From Metapseudomonas sp043392685 (GTDB taxonomy: Bacteria; Pseudomonadota; Gammaproteobacteria; Pseudomonadales; Pseudomonadaceae), in the NCBI GenBank assembly GCA_043392685.1, contig JBHZGM010000030.1: a stretch of 64,000 nt of DNA; one strand, written 5' to 3'. The notes beneath the pieces were generated by a model. That model did not search any database. It was given only the letters and a program-made list of their open reading frames with translations, and was not told the DNA's origin. Positions within the stretch are counted from its first letter, which is position 1. Each line of letters opens with the position of its first letter. Below, piece after piece: positions 10,046-18,007 of the stretch. Position numbers and translations under genes: made by a program.

Positions 10046-10060
10046 ACCGGTCAGACCAGT
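10046..10060. promoter_or_regulatory. Candidate FadR-family (GntR) operator upstream of the dicarboxylate carrier
   Basis: ACCGGTCAGACCAGT is a palindrome apart from its centre and one pair; on the minus strand it contains TGGT-CTG-ACC, close to the TGGT-N3-ACCA consensus of FadR-type regulators. It lies 73-87 bases upstream of the carrier start, a promoter-proximal position. The rest of the 315-base gap (9974-10288) up to mpl shows no gene. Confidence 0.45.
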
Positions 10061-10288
10061 TCAGCCTATTGCCAATCCGGGAGTCTTGGCAAGCGCCATT
10101 TGTCATGGCGTCGTGAAACGGATTCAGGCGAGCCTGAGCAGCCGATCTTTTCTTCGGCGCCGAGGTCCAACGGCGGCTGGCTGCGGGCTTCCACAGAATC
10201 GTGGAGGCCCAATAGGGGCGGCAGGGCCGCTGTGCTAACCTGCGACAAGTTTTTTCCGGGCCGGGGCGGCCCGTTTCAGAGGTCATCC

Positions 10289-11641
10289 ATGCATATCCAC
10301 ATCCTCGGCATCTGCGGCACCTTCATGGGGTCGCTGGCAGTGCTGGCCAAGGAACTTGGCCACCGTGTCACCGGCTCCGACGCCAATGTCTACCCGCCCA
10401 TGAGCACCCAGCTGGAGGCCCAGGGAATCGAGCTGATGCAGGGGTACGAGCCCGCCCACCTGGAGCCGGCACCGGACCTGGTGGTGGTCGGTAACGCCCT
10501 GTCCCGCGGCAATCCCGCCGTGGAATACGTGCTGAACAAGGGCCTGCCCTATGTTTCCGGCCCGCAGTGGCTGGCCGACCACGTGCTGCAGGGGCGCTGG
10601 GTGCTGGCGGTGGCCGGTACCCACGGCAAGACCACCACCACCAGCATGCTGGCCTGGGTGCTGGAGCATGCCGGCATGAGCCCGGGCTTCCTGATTGGCG
10701 GCGTACCGCAGAACTTCGGCGTGTCGGCGCGCCTGGGCGGCACGCCTTTCTTCGTGGTGGAGGCCGACGAGTACGACAGCGCCTTCTTCGACAAGCGCTC
10801 CAAGTTCGTCCACTACCGTCCGCGTACCGCCATCCTCAACAACCTGGAATTCGACCACGCGGACATCTTCCCCGACCTTGCCGCCATCGAGCGCCAGTTC
10901 CACCATCTGGTGCGGACCATCCCCGGCGAAGGCCTGATCATCCATCCGACTTCCGAAACCGCCCTCAAGCGCGTGCTGGAGATGGGCTGCTGGACCCCGG
11001 TACAAACCACTGGCGAAGGCGGCCAATGGCAGGCGCGCCTGCTGGCCGAGGACGGCTCGCGCTTCGAGGTGCTGTTCGAGGGGGCGGTCGCTGGCACCGT
11101 TGACTGGGAACTGACCGGCCAGCACAACGTCGCCAACGCCCTGGCCACCCTGGCCGCCGCCCGCCATGTGGGTGTGGTGCCGGAGCTGGGCGTCGCCGCG
11201 CTGTCCGCCTTCAAGAGCGTCAAGCGGCGCATGGAGAAGGTGGCTGAAGTCAACGGCGTGACCATTTACGACGACTTCGCCCACCATCCCACTGCCATCG
11301 CCACCACCCTCGACGGCCTGCGCAAGCGCGTGGGCGACGCACCCGTGGTGGCGGTGATCGAGCCGCGCTCCAACTCCATGAAGCTCGGTGCCCACCGCGA
11401 TGGCCTGCCAGACTCGGTGAAGCTGGCCGACCAGGTGTTCTGGTACGCGCCGCCGAATCTCGGCTGGGACCTGGCCGCAACCGCGATCGCCTGCCCGGTA
11501 CCGGCGCAGGTCTGCACTTCGCTGGAGAGCATCATTGCCGAGGTCAAGGCGCTGGCCCGCCCCGGTACCCAAGTGGTGATCATGAGCAACGGCGGTTTCG
11601 GCGGCCTGCACGGCAAGCTGGCCAAGGCGCTCGAAGTGTAA
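10289..11641 (+). CDS. mpl: UDP-N-acetylmuramate:L-alanyl-gamma-D-glutamyl-meso-diaminopimelate ligase (murein recycling)
   Basis: A 450-residue Mur-ligase-family enzyme. It reattaches the recycled tripeptide to UDP-MurNAc in the cytoplasm. The start MHIHILGICGTFMGSLA is the typical Mpl N-terminus with a GxCGTFMG nucleotide loop. The ATP-binding P-loop AVAGTHGKTTT and the EADEYDSAFFDKRSKF motif follow, and VTIYDDFAHHPTAI marks the third domain. AGAGG precedes the ATG. It heads a run with ubiX and a small lipoprotein gene. Confidence 0.97.
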   Translation: MHIHILGICGTFMGSLAVLAKELGHRVTGSDANVYPPMSTQLEAQGIELMQGYEPAHLEPAPDLVVVGNALSRGNPAVEYVLNKGLPYVSGPQWLADHVLQGRWVLAVAGTHGKTTTTSMLAWVLEHAGMSPGFLIGGVPQNFGVSARLGGTPFFVVEADEYDSAFFDKRSKFVHYRPRTAILNNLEFDHADIFPDLAAIERQFHHLVRTIPGEGLIIHPTSETALKRVLEMGCWTPVQTTGEGGQWQARLLAEDGSRFEVLFEGAVAGTVDWELTGQHNVANALATLAAARHVGVVPELGVAALSAFKSVKRRMEKVAEVNGVTIYDDFAHHPTAIATTLDGLRKRVGDAPVVAVIEPRSNSMKLGAHRDGLPDSVKLADQVFWYAPPNLGWDLAATAIACPVPAQVCTSLESIIAEVKALARPGTQVVIMSNGGFGGLHGKLAKALEV

Positions 11642-11651
11642 GGAATTGGCG

Positions 11652-12281
11652 ATGACCGGACCTTCCCGCATCACCCTGGCCATGACGGGCGCCTCCGGCG
11701 CCCAGTACGGCCTGCGCCTGCTGGACTGCCTGATCCAGGAAGACCGCGAGGTGCATTTCCTGATTTCCAAGGCGGCGCATCTGGTGGTGGCCACCGAGAC
11801 TGACGTGACCCTGCCCACCAAGCCCCAGGCCATGCAGGCCTTCCTCAGCGAATACACCGGCGCCGCGCCGGGGCAGATCCGCTGCTACGGCAAGGAAGAC
11901 TGGATGTCCCCGGTGGCCTCCGGCTCGGGCGCGCCGGCGGCCATGGTGGTGGTGCCCTGTTCCACCGGAACGCTTTCGGCAATCGCCACCGGCGCCTGCA
12001 ACAACCTGATCGAACGCGCCGCCGACGTGACCCTGAAGGAGCGCCGCCAGTTGATCCTGGTGCCGCGCGAGGCGCCGTACTCCAGCATTCACCTGGAGAA
12101 CATGCTCAAGCTGTCCAACCTGGGGGCGGTGATCGTGCCGGCCTCGCCGGGGTTCTATCACCAGCCGCAGACCATCGATGACCTGGTGGACTTCGTGGTC
12201 GCACGCATTCTCAACCTGCTGGATATCCCCCAGGACATGCTGCCGCGCTGGGGCGAGCACCATCAGGGCGTCGATGACTAA
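11652..12281 (+). CDS. ubiX: Flavin prenyltransferase UbiX
   Basis: A 209-residue flavoprotein that makes the prenylated FMN cofactor used by UbiD-type decarboxylases in ubiquinone synthesis. LAMTGASGAQYGLRLL is the N-terminal FMN-binding loop, and VVPCSTGTLSAIATG and LVPREAPYSSIHLENM are conserved prenyl/phosphate-binding segments. The ATG at 11652 has AGGA at good spacing; an in-frame TTG at 11646 is rejected. It lies 10 bases after mpl and its end overlaps the next gene by 8 bases. Confidence 0.96.
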   Translation: MTGPSRITLAMTGASGAQYGLRLLDCLIQEDREVHFLISKAAHLVVATETDVTLPTKPQAMQAFLSEYTGAAPGQIRCYGKEDWMSPVASGSGAPAAMVVVPCSTGTLSAIATGACNNLIERAADVTLKERRQLILVPREAPYSSIHLENMLKLSNLGAVIVPASPGFYHQPQTIDDLVDFVVARILNLLDIPQDMLPRWGEHHQGVDD

Positions 12282-12564
12282 GCCGCTCGCCGCGCCCCTT
12301 CTTGCGCTGGCGCTGCTGCAGGGCTGCGCCAGCGTCGGCACCCTCAATGCCGCCAAGCCGGGGGCGCCGATCATCTATTCCGGCACCCGCCTGGACTGGT
12401 ATGCGCTCAATGGCGGCTGCTGCCCGATGGACCGGTTCGGCGTCGAGCCGCCGGCCTATCCGGCCCTGGACCTGCCGGCCAGCGCCCTGACGGATACGCT
12501 GCTGCTGCCCTTCGCGGTGGCGGCGGAGCTGGGGGTGGTGCTGGGTGTCAGCGGTGGGTACTGA
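12274..12564 (+). CDS. Small YceK/YidQ-type lipoprotein
   Basis: A 96-residue exported lipoprotein: a short charged start, a hydrophobic stretch and the lipobox LLQGC with lipidated Cys near residue 17. The mature part contains YSGTRLDWYALNGGCC and ends with a hydrophobic C-terminus, resembling the DUF1375 (YceK/YidQ) family of unknown function. The ATG at 12274 overlaps the last codons of ubiX by 8 bases, suggesting translational coupling. Confidence 0.8.
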   Translation: MTKPLAAPLLALALLQGCASVGTLNAAKPGAPIIYSGTRLDWYALNGGCCPMDRFGVEPPAYPALDLPASALTDTLLLPFAVAAELGVVLGVSGGY

Positions 12565-12591
12565 CCTGTAGGGGCGGTTCCCGCTCGTGAT

Positions 12592-13059
12592 TCAAGCCGG
12601 CTCCTGGCAGACATCCACCCAATTCGCTTCCACCAGCTCGGCCATGTAGTCCGGGGAGATGCGTACCGCGCTGTGCACGGCGCCGGCCGCCGGCACCACT
12701 TCGTCGAAGGCCTGCAGGGAACGGTCGCAGTAGACCGGCAGCGGGGTGGCCAGGCCGAACGGGCAGACGCCGCCTACCGGGTGGCTGGTCAGGGCTTCCA
12801 CGGTTTCGGCATCCAGCATCCTGGCCTTGGTGCCGAAGGTTTCCTTGAACTTGCGGTTGTCGATGCGCGCATCGCCGCGGGCCACCACCAGCACGGCGTC
12901 TTCGCCAACGCGGAAGGCCAGGGTCTTGGCGATGCGGCCGGGCTCGACGCCGTGGGCCTCGGCGGCCAGGGCTACGGTGGCGGTGCTGGTATGCAGTTCG
13001 ATGATGTCGATTTCCGGCGCCTTCCCGGCGAAGAAGGCGCGGACCGATTCAAGACTCAT
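12592..13059 (-). CDS. YbaK/EbsC-family aminoacyl-tRNA deacylase
   Basis: A 155-residue single-domain protein of the YbaK/ProX-like editing family, which removes wrongly charged amino acids (such as Cys or Ala on tRNA-Pro) in trans. The conserved lysine region KTLAFRVGEDAVLVVARGD and the GGVCPFG loop are visible. AAGGGAT lies upstream of the ATG. The substrate specificity is not determinable by eye. It converges on the small lipoprotein gene. Confidence 0.85.
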   Translation of the reverse strand: MSLESVRAFFAGKAPEIDIIELHTSTATVALAAEAHGVEPGRIAKTLAFRVGEDAVLVVARGDARIDNRKFKETFGTKARMLDAETVEALTSHPVGGVCPFGLATPLPVYCDRSLQAFDEVVPAAGAVHSAVRISPDYMAELVEANWVDVCQEPA

Positions 13060-13083
13060 GGGCGATCCCTTCTGCTGAAAGGT

Positions 13084-13127
13084 CTGAATCCTTGTGCAGG
13101 CAGAGGGCCTGCGTCAATCCGGATTCA
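13084..13127. repeat. Inverted repeat and TetR-operator-like site upstream of the ybaK-type gene
   Basis: TGAATCC at 13084-13090 and GGATTCA at 13121-13127 frame an inner GCAGG/CCTGC hairpin. The segment TCAATC-CG-GATTCA at 13114-13127 differs by one base from the TGAATC-N2-GATTCA units in front of the TetR gene at 51351. It overlaps the stop codon of the upstream NAD(P)-binding gene and lies 55-68 bases before the ybaK-type start. Confidence 0.3.
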
Positions 13128-13766
13128 GCGGCCCAGCCGGCGCAGTTCGTCCGATTCGATGATACGGACCCCGTCGTCCTCCTCCAGCGCCAGGCGCCAG
13201 AGCGCGCGGGCCAGGGTGCAGACGTCGATGCCCCGGTACTTGCCCGGCAGCCAGCGCATGACGGCCGCCGCAAGTCGCTCGCCGAAGCGGAACTCGCTGC
13301 GCGGTCCCATCAGCAGAGAGGGGCGGGCGATGGTCAGCTGCGGCCAGTCCATGGCTTTGAGGGCCTCTTCCATTTCGCCCTTCACCTTGTTGTAGAAGAT
13401 CGGCGATGTCTGGCTGGCGCCCACGGCGCTGATCACGATGAAATGCCGTGCGCCCAGTTCGCGGGCGCGCCGGGCGGCGGCCAGGACCAGATCCAGGTCG
13501 ACCGCGCGGAAGGCTTCCTGGGAGCCGGCCTGGCGGATGGTGGTGCCCAGGCAGCAGAAGGCGACATCGATCCGGCCGTCCAGCTGCGGCAGCAGTTCGA
13601 CCAGGGGCCCGACGGGATTCTGCAGGTGCGGGTGCTCGGCCAGAGGACGACGGGTCGGCGCCAGGACCCTCGCGACCGTGGGTTCGTTGAGCAGGCGGTC
13701 GAGCAGGTGCTCGCCGGTCAGTCCAGTGGCGCCGGCGAGCAGTACGTGCTGGGGCGTCAGATGCAT
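13125..13766 (-). CDS. NAD(P)-binding atypical SDR oxidoreductase (HTATIP2/TIP30-like)
   Basis: A 213-residue protein with an N-terminal Rossmann motif, LLAGATGLTGEHLL. FCCLGTTIRQAGS and a YNKVKGEMEEAL segment supply the Tyr-x3-Lys pair of short-chain dehydrogenases. TIARPSLLMGPRSEFRFGE is typical of this NAD(P)H-binding family. The substrate is unknown. The ATG at 13766 follows GGAGAAACACT. It lies 28 bases downstream of the MORN/C13 gene on the same strand and may be cotranscribed with it. Confidence 0.82.
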   Translation of the reverse strand: MHLTPQHVLLAGATGLTGEHLLDRLLNEPTVARVLAPTRRPLAEHPHLQNPVGPLVELLPQLDGRIDVAFCCLGTTIRQAGSQEAFRAVDLDLVLAAARRARELGARHFIVISAVGASQTSPIFYNKVKGEMEEALKAMDWPQLTIARPSLLMGPRSEFRFGERLAAAVMRWLPGKYRGIDVCTLARALWRLALEEDDGVRIIESDELRRLGR

Positions 13767-13794
13767 AGTGTTTCTCCGCTGATACACCCTGAGC

Positions 13795-15522
13795 TTAGTG
13801 GTTGCGCGCGCTTTTGTCGGCGTTCGCGCTGCTCTGCGCGGTCAGGGCCTGTTCCGCCTGGCGTTCGCGCAACGCTCGCCAGTGGGCGGTGACGGCCTTC
13901 GGCGCCCAGATCTGCGGTTCCGACGCTTCGAAGTCGTCGGTCTTTTCGCGCTCGGCGACTTTTTCCCTGGCGATGCCGAAGGCGCGCTCCAGGTCATCGG
14001 TTTCGCTGAAGGCGTCGGCGAACAGGGCGCGGCCGAAGTAGGTGAAGTCGTTTTCTTCGGAGCAGCCGAAGGACACGCGATCGGAGCGGGCGGCGGTCAT
14101 GATCAGGGTCTTCTCATCCTTCAGGGGTGGAATGAAACCGCCGGAGTAACAGGCGGAAATCACCAGCACCTTGTACCTGTCCTTGAGAGGAGCGAGCAGG
14201 CTCGCGAGTTCCTGCGCCGGCAGGTGGCCCAATTGCAGGCCGGGCTGCTCCAGGGCCAGTTCGTGGGTCGGCGAGCCGTGGCTGGTCAGGTAGATGAACA
14301 CCAGGTCTTCCGGGCCGCTGCGCCGGGCGACCGCCTGGATGGCCCGGGCAAGACTTTCGCGGGTGGCCAGGGGGCGGTCGGCGATGTGCTCGCGGTGGTT
14401 GACCAGGGTGATCTGGCCATGGGCGCCGAAGCGTTCGGCCAGGAGCCTGGACACATAGTCGGCTTCCCGCAGGAACACGCTCTGGCGGCCGTCGCCGGCG
14501 AGGCTGATGGAGTAGAGCTCCACCTCCGGGGTGGAGGCCGGCATGGCTTCGATGGCCTGCTGGAGCAGATCGCCCTGGGCCAGCAGACCGACCTCCAGGG
14601 GATCGGGCAGGGCTTTTCCCTGTTCGTCGCGGATGCGTATGCCGTTCTGCCAGACGCCCGTTTCATGCGTGCCGTCCGCCCGTGTCAGCGTGCCGGTGCC
14701 GCTGTAGAGGCCATCGTCGAAGTGTCCCTGGTAGCGGCTGCCGTCGGCCAGGGACAGCTTGCCTTCACCCATGTAGCGCCAGTGCCTGAAGTGGCCCTGG
14801 TAATGACTGCCGTCGGCGCCGAAGAATTCGCCTTCGCCAACCAGGTTGCCTTCCTTGAACCGGCCGCTCCAGACATCGCCGTCGGCACTGGTGAAGCGGC
14901 CCTTGCCATCGAACAGGCTGTCCTTGAACTCGCCGATGTAATGGGAGCCGTCTTCGCCCTGGTAGGCACCCAGGCCCTGGAGCTGGCCGCGCTTGAAGCG
15001 GCCGCTGAAGCGGTTGCCGGCTTCGTCGGTGCGGACCCCTTCGCCGTCCGGCATGCCGGCACTGAAGAGGCCCTGGTAGTTGCTGCCATCGGGCCACTCG
15101 AGGCTGCCGAAGCCTTGGTACTTGTCGTTGCGGAACTGGCCGCGATAGGTGATGCCGTCCTGGCGCAGGGTGCCTTCGCCGTCGAACTGGTTGTGGGCGA
15201 AACCGCCTTCGTAGCTGGTGCCGTTGCCGTAGACGAGGCGGCCCTGGCCATGGAACAGGCCGGCCTTGAACTCACCGCTGTAGACCAGCCCGTTGGGGCC
15301 GTGCCATTCGCCCTGGCCGTCCGGCTGGCCATCCTTGAACCGGCCCTCGAACCAGGTGCCGTTGCTGTAGTCCAGGCGCCCCGGACCTTGCAGCAGGCCG
15401 TCGACCAGTTCGCCGCGATAACGGGAGCCGTCCGGCAGGCGGGCGTCCGGCGGGGTCAGGGGTTCTCCTTCGCCGCAGGCCGCGAGCAGCAGTGCGAGCG
15501 TGAGGGGCAGAAGCGGCTTCAT
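13795..15522 (-). CDS. Lipoprotein with MORN repeats and a C13 (caspase/legumain-like) peptidase domain
   Basis: A 575-residue predicted lipoprotein. The signal peptide ends in the lipobox LLLAAC. About 12 MORN-type repeats of 22-23 residues (pattern YxGxF-x6-GxGxL-x3-DG) fill roughly residues 30-270. A peptidase C13/caspase-fold domain follows at roughly 310-530. The catalytic pair is visible: His415 in YLTSHGS and Cys458 in VISACYSGG, each after a hydrophobic strand as in clan CD peptidases. The tail is Ala/Gln-rich. MORN repeats often bind lipids or act as scaffolds, so a membrane-anchored protease with a binding platform is suggested. Substrate and trigger are unknown. The ATG at 15522 is preceded by AAAGGA. 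Confidence 0.88.
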   Translation of the reverse strand: MKPLLPLTLALLLAACGEGEPLTPPDARLPDGSRYRGELVDGLLQGPGRLDYSNGTWFEGRFKDGQPDGQGEWHGPNGLVYSGEFKAGLFHGQGRLVYGNGTSYEGGFAHNQFDGEGTLRQDGITYRGQFRNDKYQGFGSLEWPDGSNYQGLFSAGMPDGEGVRTDEAGNRFSGRFKRGQLQGLGAYQGEDGSHYIGEFKDSLFDGKGRFTSADGDVWSGRFKEGNLVGEGEFFGADGSHYQGHFRHWRYMGEGKLSLADGSRYQGHFDDGLYSGTGTLTRADGTHETGVWQNGIRIRDEQGKALPDPLEVGLLAQGDLLQQAIEAMPASTPEVELYSISLAGDGRQSVFLREADYVSRLLAERFGAHGQITLVNHREHIADRPLATRESLARAIQAVARRSGPEDLVFIYLTSHGSPTHELALEQPGLQLGHLPAQELASLLAPLKDRYKVLVISACYSGGFIPPLKDEKTLIMTAARSDRVSFGCSEENDFTYFGRALFADAFSETDDLERAFGIAREKVAEREKTDDFEASEPQIWAPKAVTAHWRALRERQAEQALTAQSSANADKSARNH

Positions 15523-15562
15523 CGGGTGTCCTTTACCTGGCATCTGCCCTTCAGTTTGGCGC

Positions 15563-15590
15563 AAAAAAGCCCGCTGCTGCGGGCTTTTTT
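15563..15590. terminator. Bidirectional intrinsic terminator
   Basis: AAAAAAGCCCGC and GCGGGCTTTTTT form a perfect 12-bp stem with a TGCT loop. It lies just beyond the stop codon of the leftward MaoC-like gene and upstream of the MORN/C13 lipoprotein gene, so the two are separate transcription units. Confidence 0.92.
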
Positions 15591-15606
15591 GGCGGCGAGC
15601 CGGAAC

Positions 15607-16062
15607 TCAGACGAAACAGAGGCTGAGGGATTCGGCGATGTAGGCGGGCTTCTGCTGGCCTTCGATTTCCAGGGTGCAGAGGGCCTTGATCAGCCACTGT
15701 CCGGGGTTCTTCTCGTTGACGTCGATGACCTTCACGGCCAGGCGCACGCGGGAATCCACCTTTACCGGCTGGATGAAACGCACGCTGTCGAGGCCGTAGT
15801 TGACCACCATCTTCGCCCCTTCGGGCAGGACCAGCAGGCCGTCGATCAGCTTCGGAATCAGCGACAGGCTGAGGAAGCCATGGGCGATGGTGGAACCGAA
15901 GGGGGTCTGCTTGGCGCGTTCCGGGTCGACGTGGATGTACTGGTGGTCTTCGGTGCAATCGGCGAACTGGTTGATGCGGTTCTGGTCGATGCTGATCCAG
16001 TCCGAGTGGCCCAATTCCTTGCCAACGTAGTTCTTCAGTTCCGCTACTGGTACATACGCCAT
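15607..16062 (-). CDS. MaoC-family (R)-specific enoyl-CoA hydratase-like protein
   Basis: A 151-residue hot-dog-fold protein. The hydratase motif is visible as NQFADCTEDHQYIHVDPERA followed by GSTIAHGFLSLSL, with the catalytic Asp and His in the usual order. Such proteins hydrate enoyl-CoA in fatty acid or polyhydroxyalkanoate metabolism. GGAGGATGACGT gives a strong ribosome binding site. The physiological substrate is unknown. Confidence 0.88.
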   Translation of the reverse strand: MAYVPVAELKNYVGKELGHSDWISIDQNRINQFADCTEDHQYIHVDPERAKQTPFGSTIAHGFLSLSLIPKLIDGLLVLPEGAKMVVNYGLDSVRFIQPVKVDSRVRLAVKVIDVNEKNPGQWLIKALCTLEIEGQQKPAYIAESLSLCFV

Positions 16063-16216
16063 ACGTCATCCTCCGTGGATGCGGTGTTGTAATTCTTCTG
16101 GTCCGGGGCTGGGCCCCTCGCTTGCGTGCACGGCGTAGATCAACACGCCGGAAGGGACCGGTCAAGGCGACATGCCCCCTGCGAATGGCGGGCTATAGCG
16201 CGGCGGCGGGCAAGCC

Positions 16217-16222
16217 TATAAT
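16217..16222 (+). promoter_or_regulatory. -10 element for the lrgA-lrgB-lon-like run
   Basis: A consensus TATAAT sits 55 bases upstream of the LrgA-like start. No good -35 is seen at 17 bases, so an activator may be needed. Confidence 0.45.
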
Positions 16223-16276
16223 GCGCACCGTCCCGGCCGAGGCCCGCCTGGCCGGACCTGACCCGTGGAGAACCTC

Positions 16277-16639
16277 ATGCTGTTGCGCGGACTGACCTGG
16301 CTGGTGCTGTTCCAGCTGATCGGTAGCGGGCTCAATGCCCTGTTCCTGTCCATGCTGCCCGGGCCCATCATCGGCCTGGTGCTGCTTTTCTTCTTTCTGT
16401 TGGCGCGTGGCGAAGTGGGCGAGCCGCTGAGCGTGGCCGCCAGCAGCCTGCTGCGTTACCTGCCGCTGCTGCTGGTGCCCCCGGCGGTAGGCGTGATGGT
16501 CTATGCCCAGGCCATCTGGGCGGACTTCTGGGCCATTGTCGGTGTCCTGGTGCTGTCCCTGCTGGCCACCTTCATCTTCTGTGGCTGGTTGATGCAGAAG
16601 CTCATCGAGCGCCAGGCGCGCCGTGGGGAGGATGCATGA
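16277..16639 (+). CDS. CidA/LrgA-family holin-like membrane protein
   Basis: A 120-residue protein with four predicted membrane segments and the family features GPIIGLVLLFFFLLARGEV and LLVPPAVGVMVY. CidA/LrgA proteins are holin-like and act with LrgB partners in overflow-metabolite (pyruvate) transport and cell lysis control. The ATG at 16277 is chosen because GGAG lies 6-7 bases upstream; that GGAG is part of an alternative GTG start at 16265. It overlaps the LrgB-like gene by four bases. Confidence 0.88.
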   Translation: MLLRGLTWLVLFQLIGSGLNALFLSMLPGPIIGLVLLFFFLLARGEVGEPLSVAASSLLRYLPLLLVPPAVGVMVYAQAIWADFWAIVGVLVLSLLATFIFCGWLMQKLIERQARRGEDA

Positions 16640-17352
16640 GCCTCGATTGGCAAGCCGCCGTGCAGGCGGTGGTGCATCACCCCCTGTTCGGCTTCGGCAT
16701 GACCCTGGCGGCCTACCAGCTGGCCCTGGCCGCCTATGAGAAGACCCGCTGGGTGTTCCTGCAGCCGGTGCTGCTGTCCATGTTGCTGCTGATCGGTGTA
16801 TTGCTGGCGTTCGGCATCACCTACCAGGAGTACCGCCAGAGTACCCAGCTGCTGACGGTGTTCCTCGGCCCGGCCACGGTGGCGCTGGCGGTGCCGCTGT
16901 TCCTCAACCTGCGGCGGATTCGCCAGCTGTTCTGGCCCACCCTGCTGACGCTGGTGTTCGGCGGGCTCTTCGCTACGCTGTCGGTAGCGGCGCTGGGCTG
17001 GTGGTTCGGCACCGAGCGCATGGTGCTGATGACCCTGTTGCCGAAGTCGGTGACCTCGCCCATCGCCATGCTGGTGGCCGAACAGCTCGGCGGGGTAGCG
17101 GCCCTGGCGGCGGTGTTCGTGCTGCTCACCGGCGTGCTCGGCGCCATACTCGGACCGGAGCTGCTGCGCCGTTGCGGGGTGCGCCATCCGGCCGCCCAGG
17201 GCATGGCCCTGGGGCTCACCGCCCACGCAGTGGGTACTGCGCGGGCGTTGCAGGAAGGCGAGGAGTGCGGTGCCTTCGCTGCCCTGGCGATGAGCCTGAT
17301 GGGCGTCGCCACCGCGGTGCTGCTGCCGCTGGCCGTTGCCATGATTGCTTGA
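16636..17352 (+). CDS. LrgB/CidB-family membrane protein
   Basis: A 238-residue hydrophobic protein with about seven membrane segments. The conserved LLPKSVTSPIAMLVAEQLGG and GLTAHAVGTARALQEGE signatures of LrgB (including the small-residue and His-Ala-x-Gly-Thr motif) are present. It is the expected partner of the LrgA-like protein and starts inside that gene's stop (ATGA overlap). Confidence 0.92.
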   Translation: MSLDWQAAVQAVVHHPLFGFGMTLAAYQLALAAYEKTRWVFLQPVLLSMLLLIGVLLAFGITYQEYRQSTQLLTVFLGPATVALAVPLFLNLRRIRQLFWPTLLTLVFGGLFATLSVAALGWWFGTERMVLMTLLPKSVTSPIAMLVAEQLGGVAALAAVFVLLTGVLGAILGPELLRRCGVRHPAAQGMALGLTAHAVGTARALQEGEECGAFAALAMSLMGVATAVLLPLAVAMIA

Positions 17353-17361
17353 GGTCGATGC

Positions 17362-17952
17362 ATGAAGCTGCCGCTGTTTCCGCTCAACACCGTGCTGTTT
17401 CCCGGCTGCACCCTGGATCTGCAGATCTTCGAGGCGCGCTACCTGGACATGATCGGGCGCTGCATGAAACGAGGCGAAGGCTTCGGTGTGGTGTGCATCC
17501 TCGAAGGCCAGGAAGTGGGCGAAGCCGCCAGCCGTTTCGCCGCCATCGGTTGCGAGGCACTGGTCCGCGACTGGCAGCAGCGCCCCAATGGTTTGCTGGG
17601 CATTCGCGTGGAGGGCGGCCGGCGCTTCCATGTGAGCCGGGCGGAAGTGCTGCACGACCAGCTGACCCTGGCCGAGGTGGAATGGCTGGATGACGAGCCC
17701 GAGCGACCGTTGCGTCCGGAACACGCCGATCTCGCCGCCTTGCTCAATGCCCTGGCCGAGCATCCGATGGTCCAGGGGCTGGGCATGGGGGGCGTGGTGC
17801 ATGGGCAGCAGGCGCTGGCCAACCAGCTGGCCTATCTGCTGCCCTTCCATATCAAGGAAAAGATTCATCTGCTGACCCTGGGCGATCCGGACGAACGCCT
17901 GGATTTCCTCCAGGGGTTGCTGGATCAGCTGCAGGGCGAGTCGATCGCCTGA
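17362..17952 (+). CDS. Stand-alone Lon N-terminal (substrate-binding) domain protein
   Basis: A 196-residue protein made only of the Lon LAN domain: LPLFPLNTVLFPGCTLDLQIFEARY is its hallmark start. It lacks the ATPase and protease domains of Lon. The function of stand-alone LonN proteins is not established. It lies 9 bases after the LrgB-like gene, so it is probably cotranscribed. Confidence 0.88.
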   Translation: MKLPLFPLNTVLFPGCTLDLQIFEARYLDMIGRCMKRGEGFGVVCILEGQEVGEAASRFAAIGCEALVRDWQQRPNGLLGIRVEGGRRFHVSRAEVLHDQLTLAEVEWLDDEPERPLRPEHADLAALLNALAEHPMVQGLGMGGVVHGQQALANQLAYLLPFHIKEKIHLLTLGDPDERLDFLQGLLDQLQGESIA

Positions 17953-17967
17953 TCCAGGCAGGAGCCA

Positions 17968-17998
17968 GCCTGCTGGCGCAGTACGTTCGCCAGCAGGC
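17968..17998. terminator. Hairpin between convergent genes
   Basis: GCCTGCTGGCG and CGCCAGCAGGC form an 11-bp stem with a 9-base loop in the gap between the LonN gene and the converging DedA-PAP2 gene. No U-tract is present, so it is a weak or structural terminator. Confidence 0.5.
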
Positions 17999-18007
17999 AG
18001 GCCTCGC

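Noticed and set aside
14690..15430. Regular short DNA repeats that could look like a CRISPR or minisatellite
   Set aside because: The period of about 66-69 bases is the coding repeat of MORN units; the repeats are diverged and in frame, with no spacers.
13798..16092. A 764-codon plus-strand frame opposite the MORN/C13 and MaoC genes
   Set aside because: It is Ala/Val/Gly-rich low-complexity, crosses a strong terminator and two real genes, and has no recognisable domain; an antisense shadow.
17953..18007. Intrinsic terminator with U-tract after the LonN gene
   Set aside because: The hairpin is real but has no T-run on either strand, so it is recorded only as a weak terminator.
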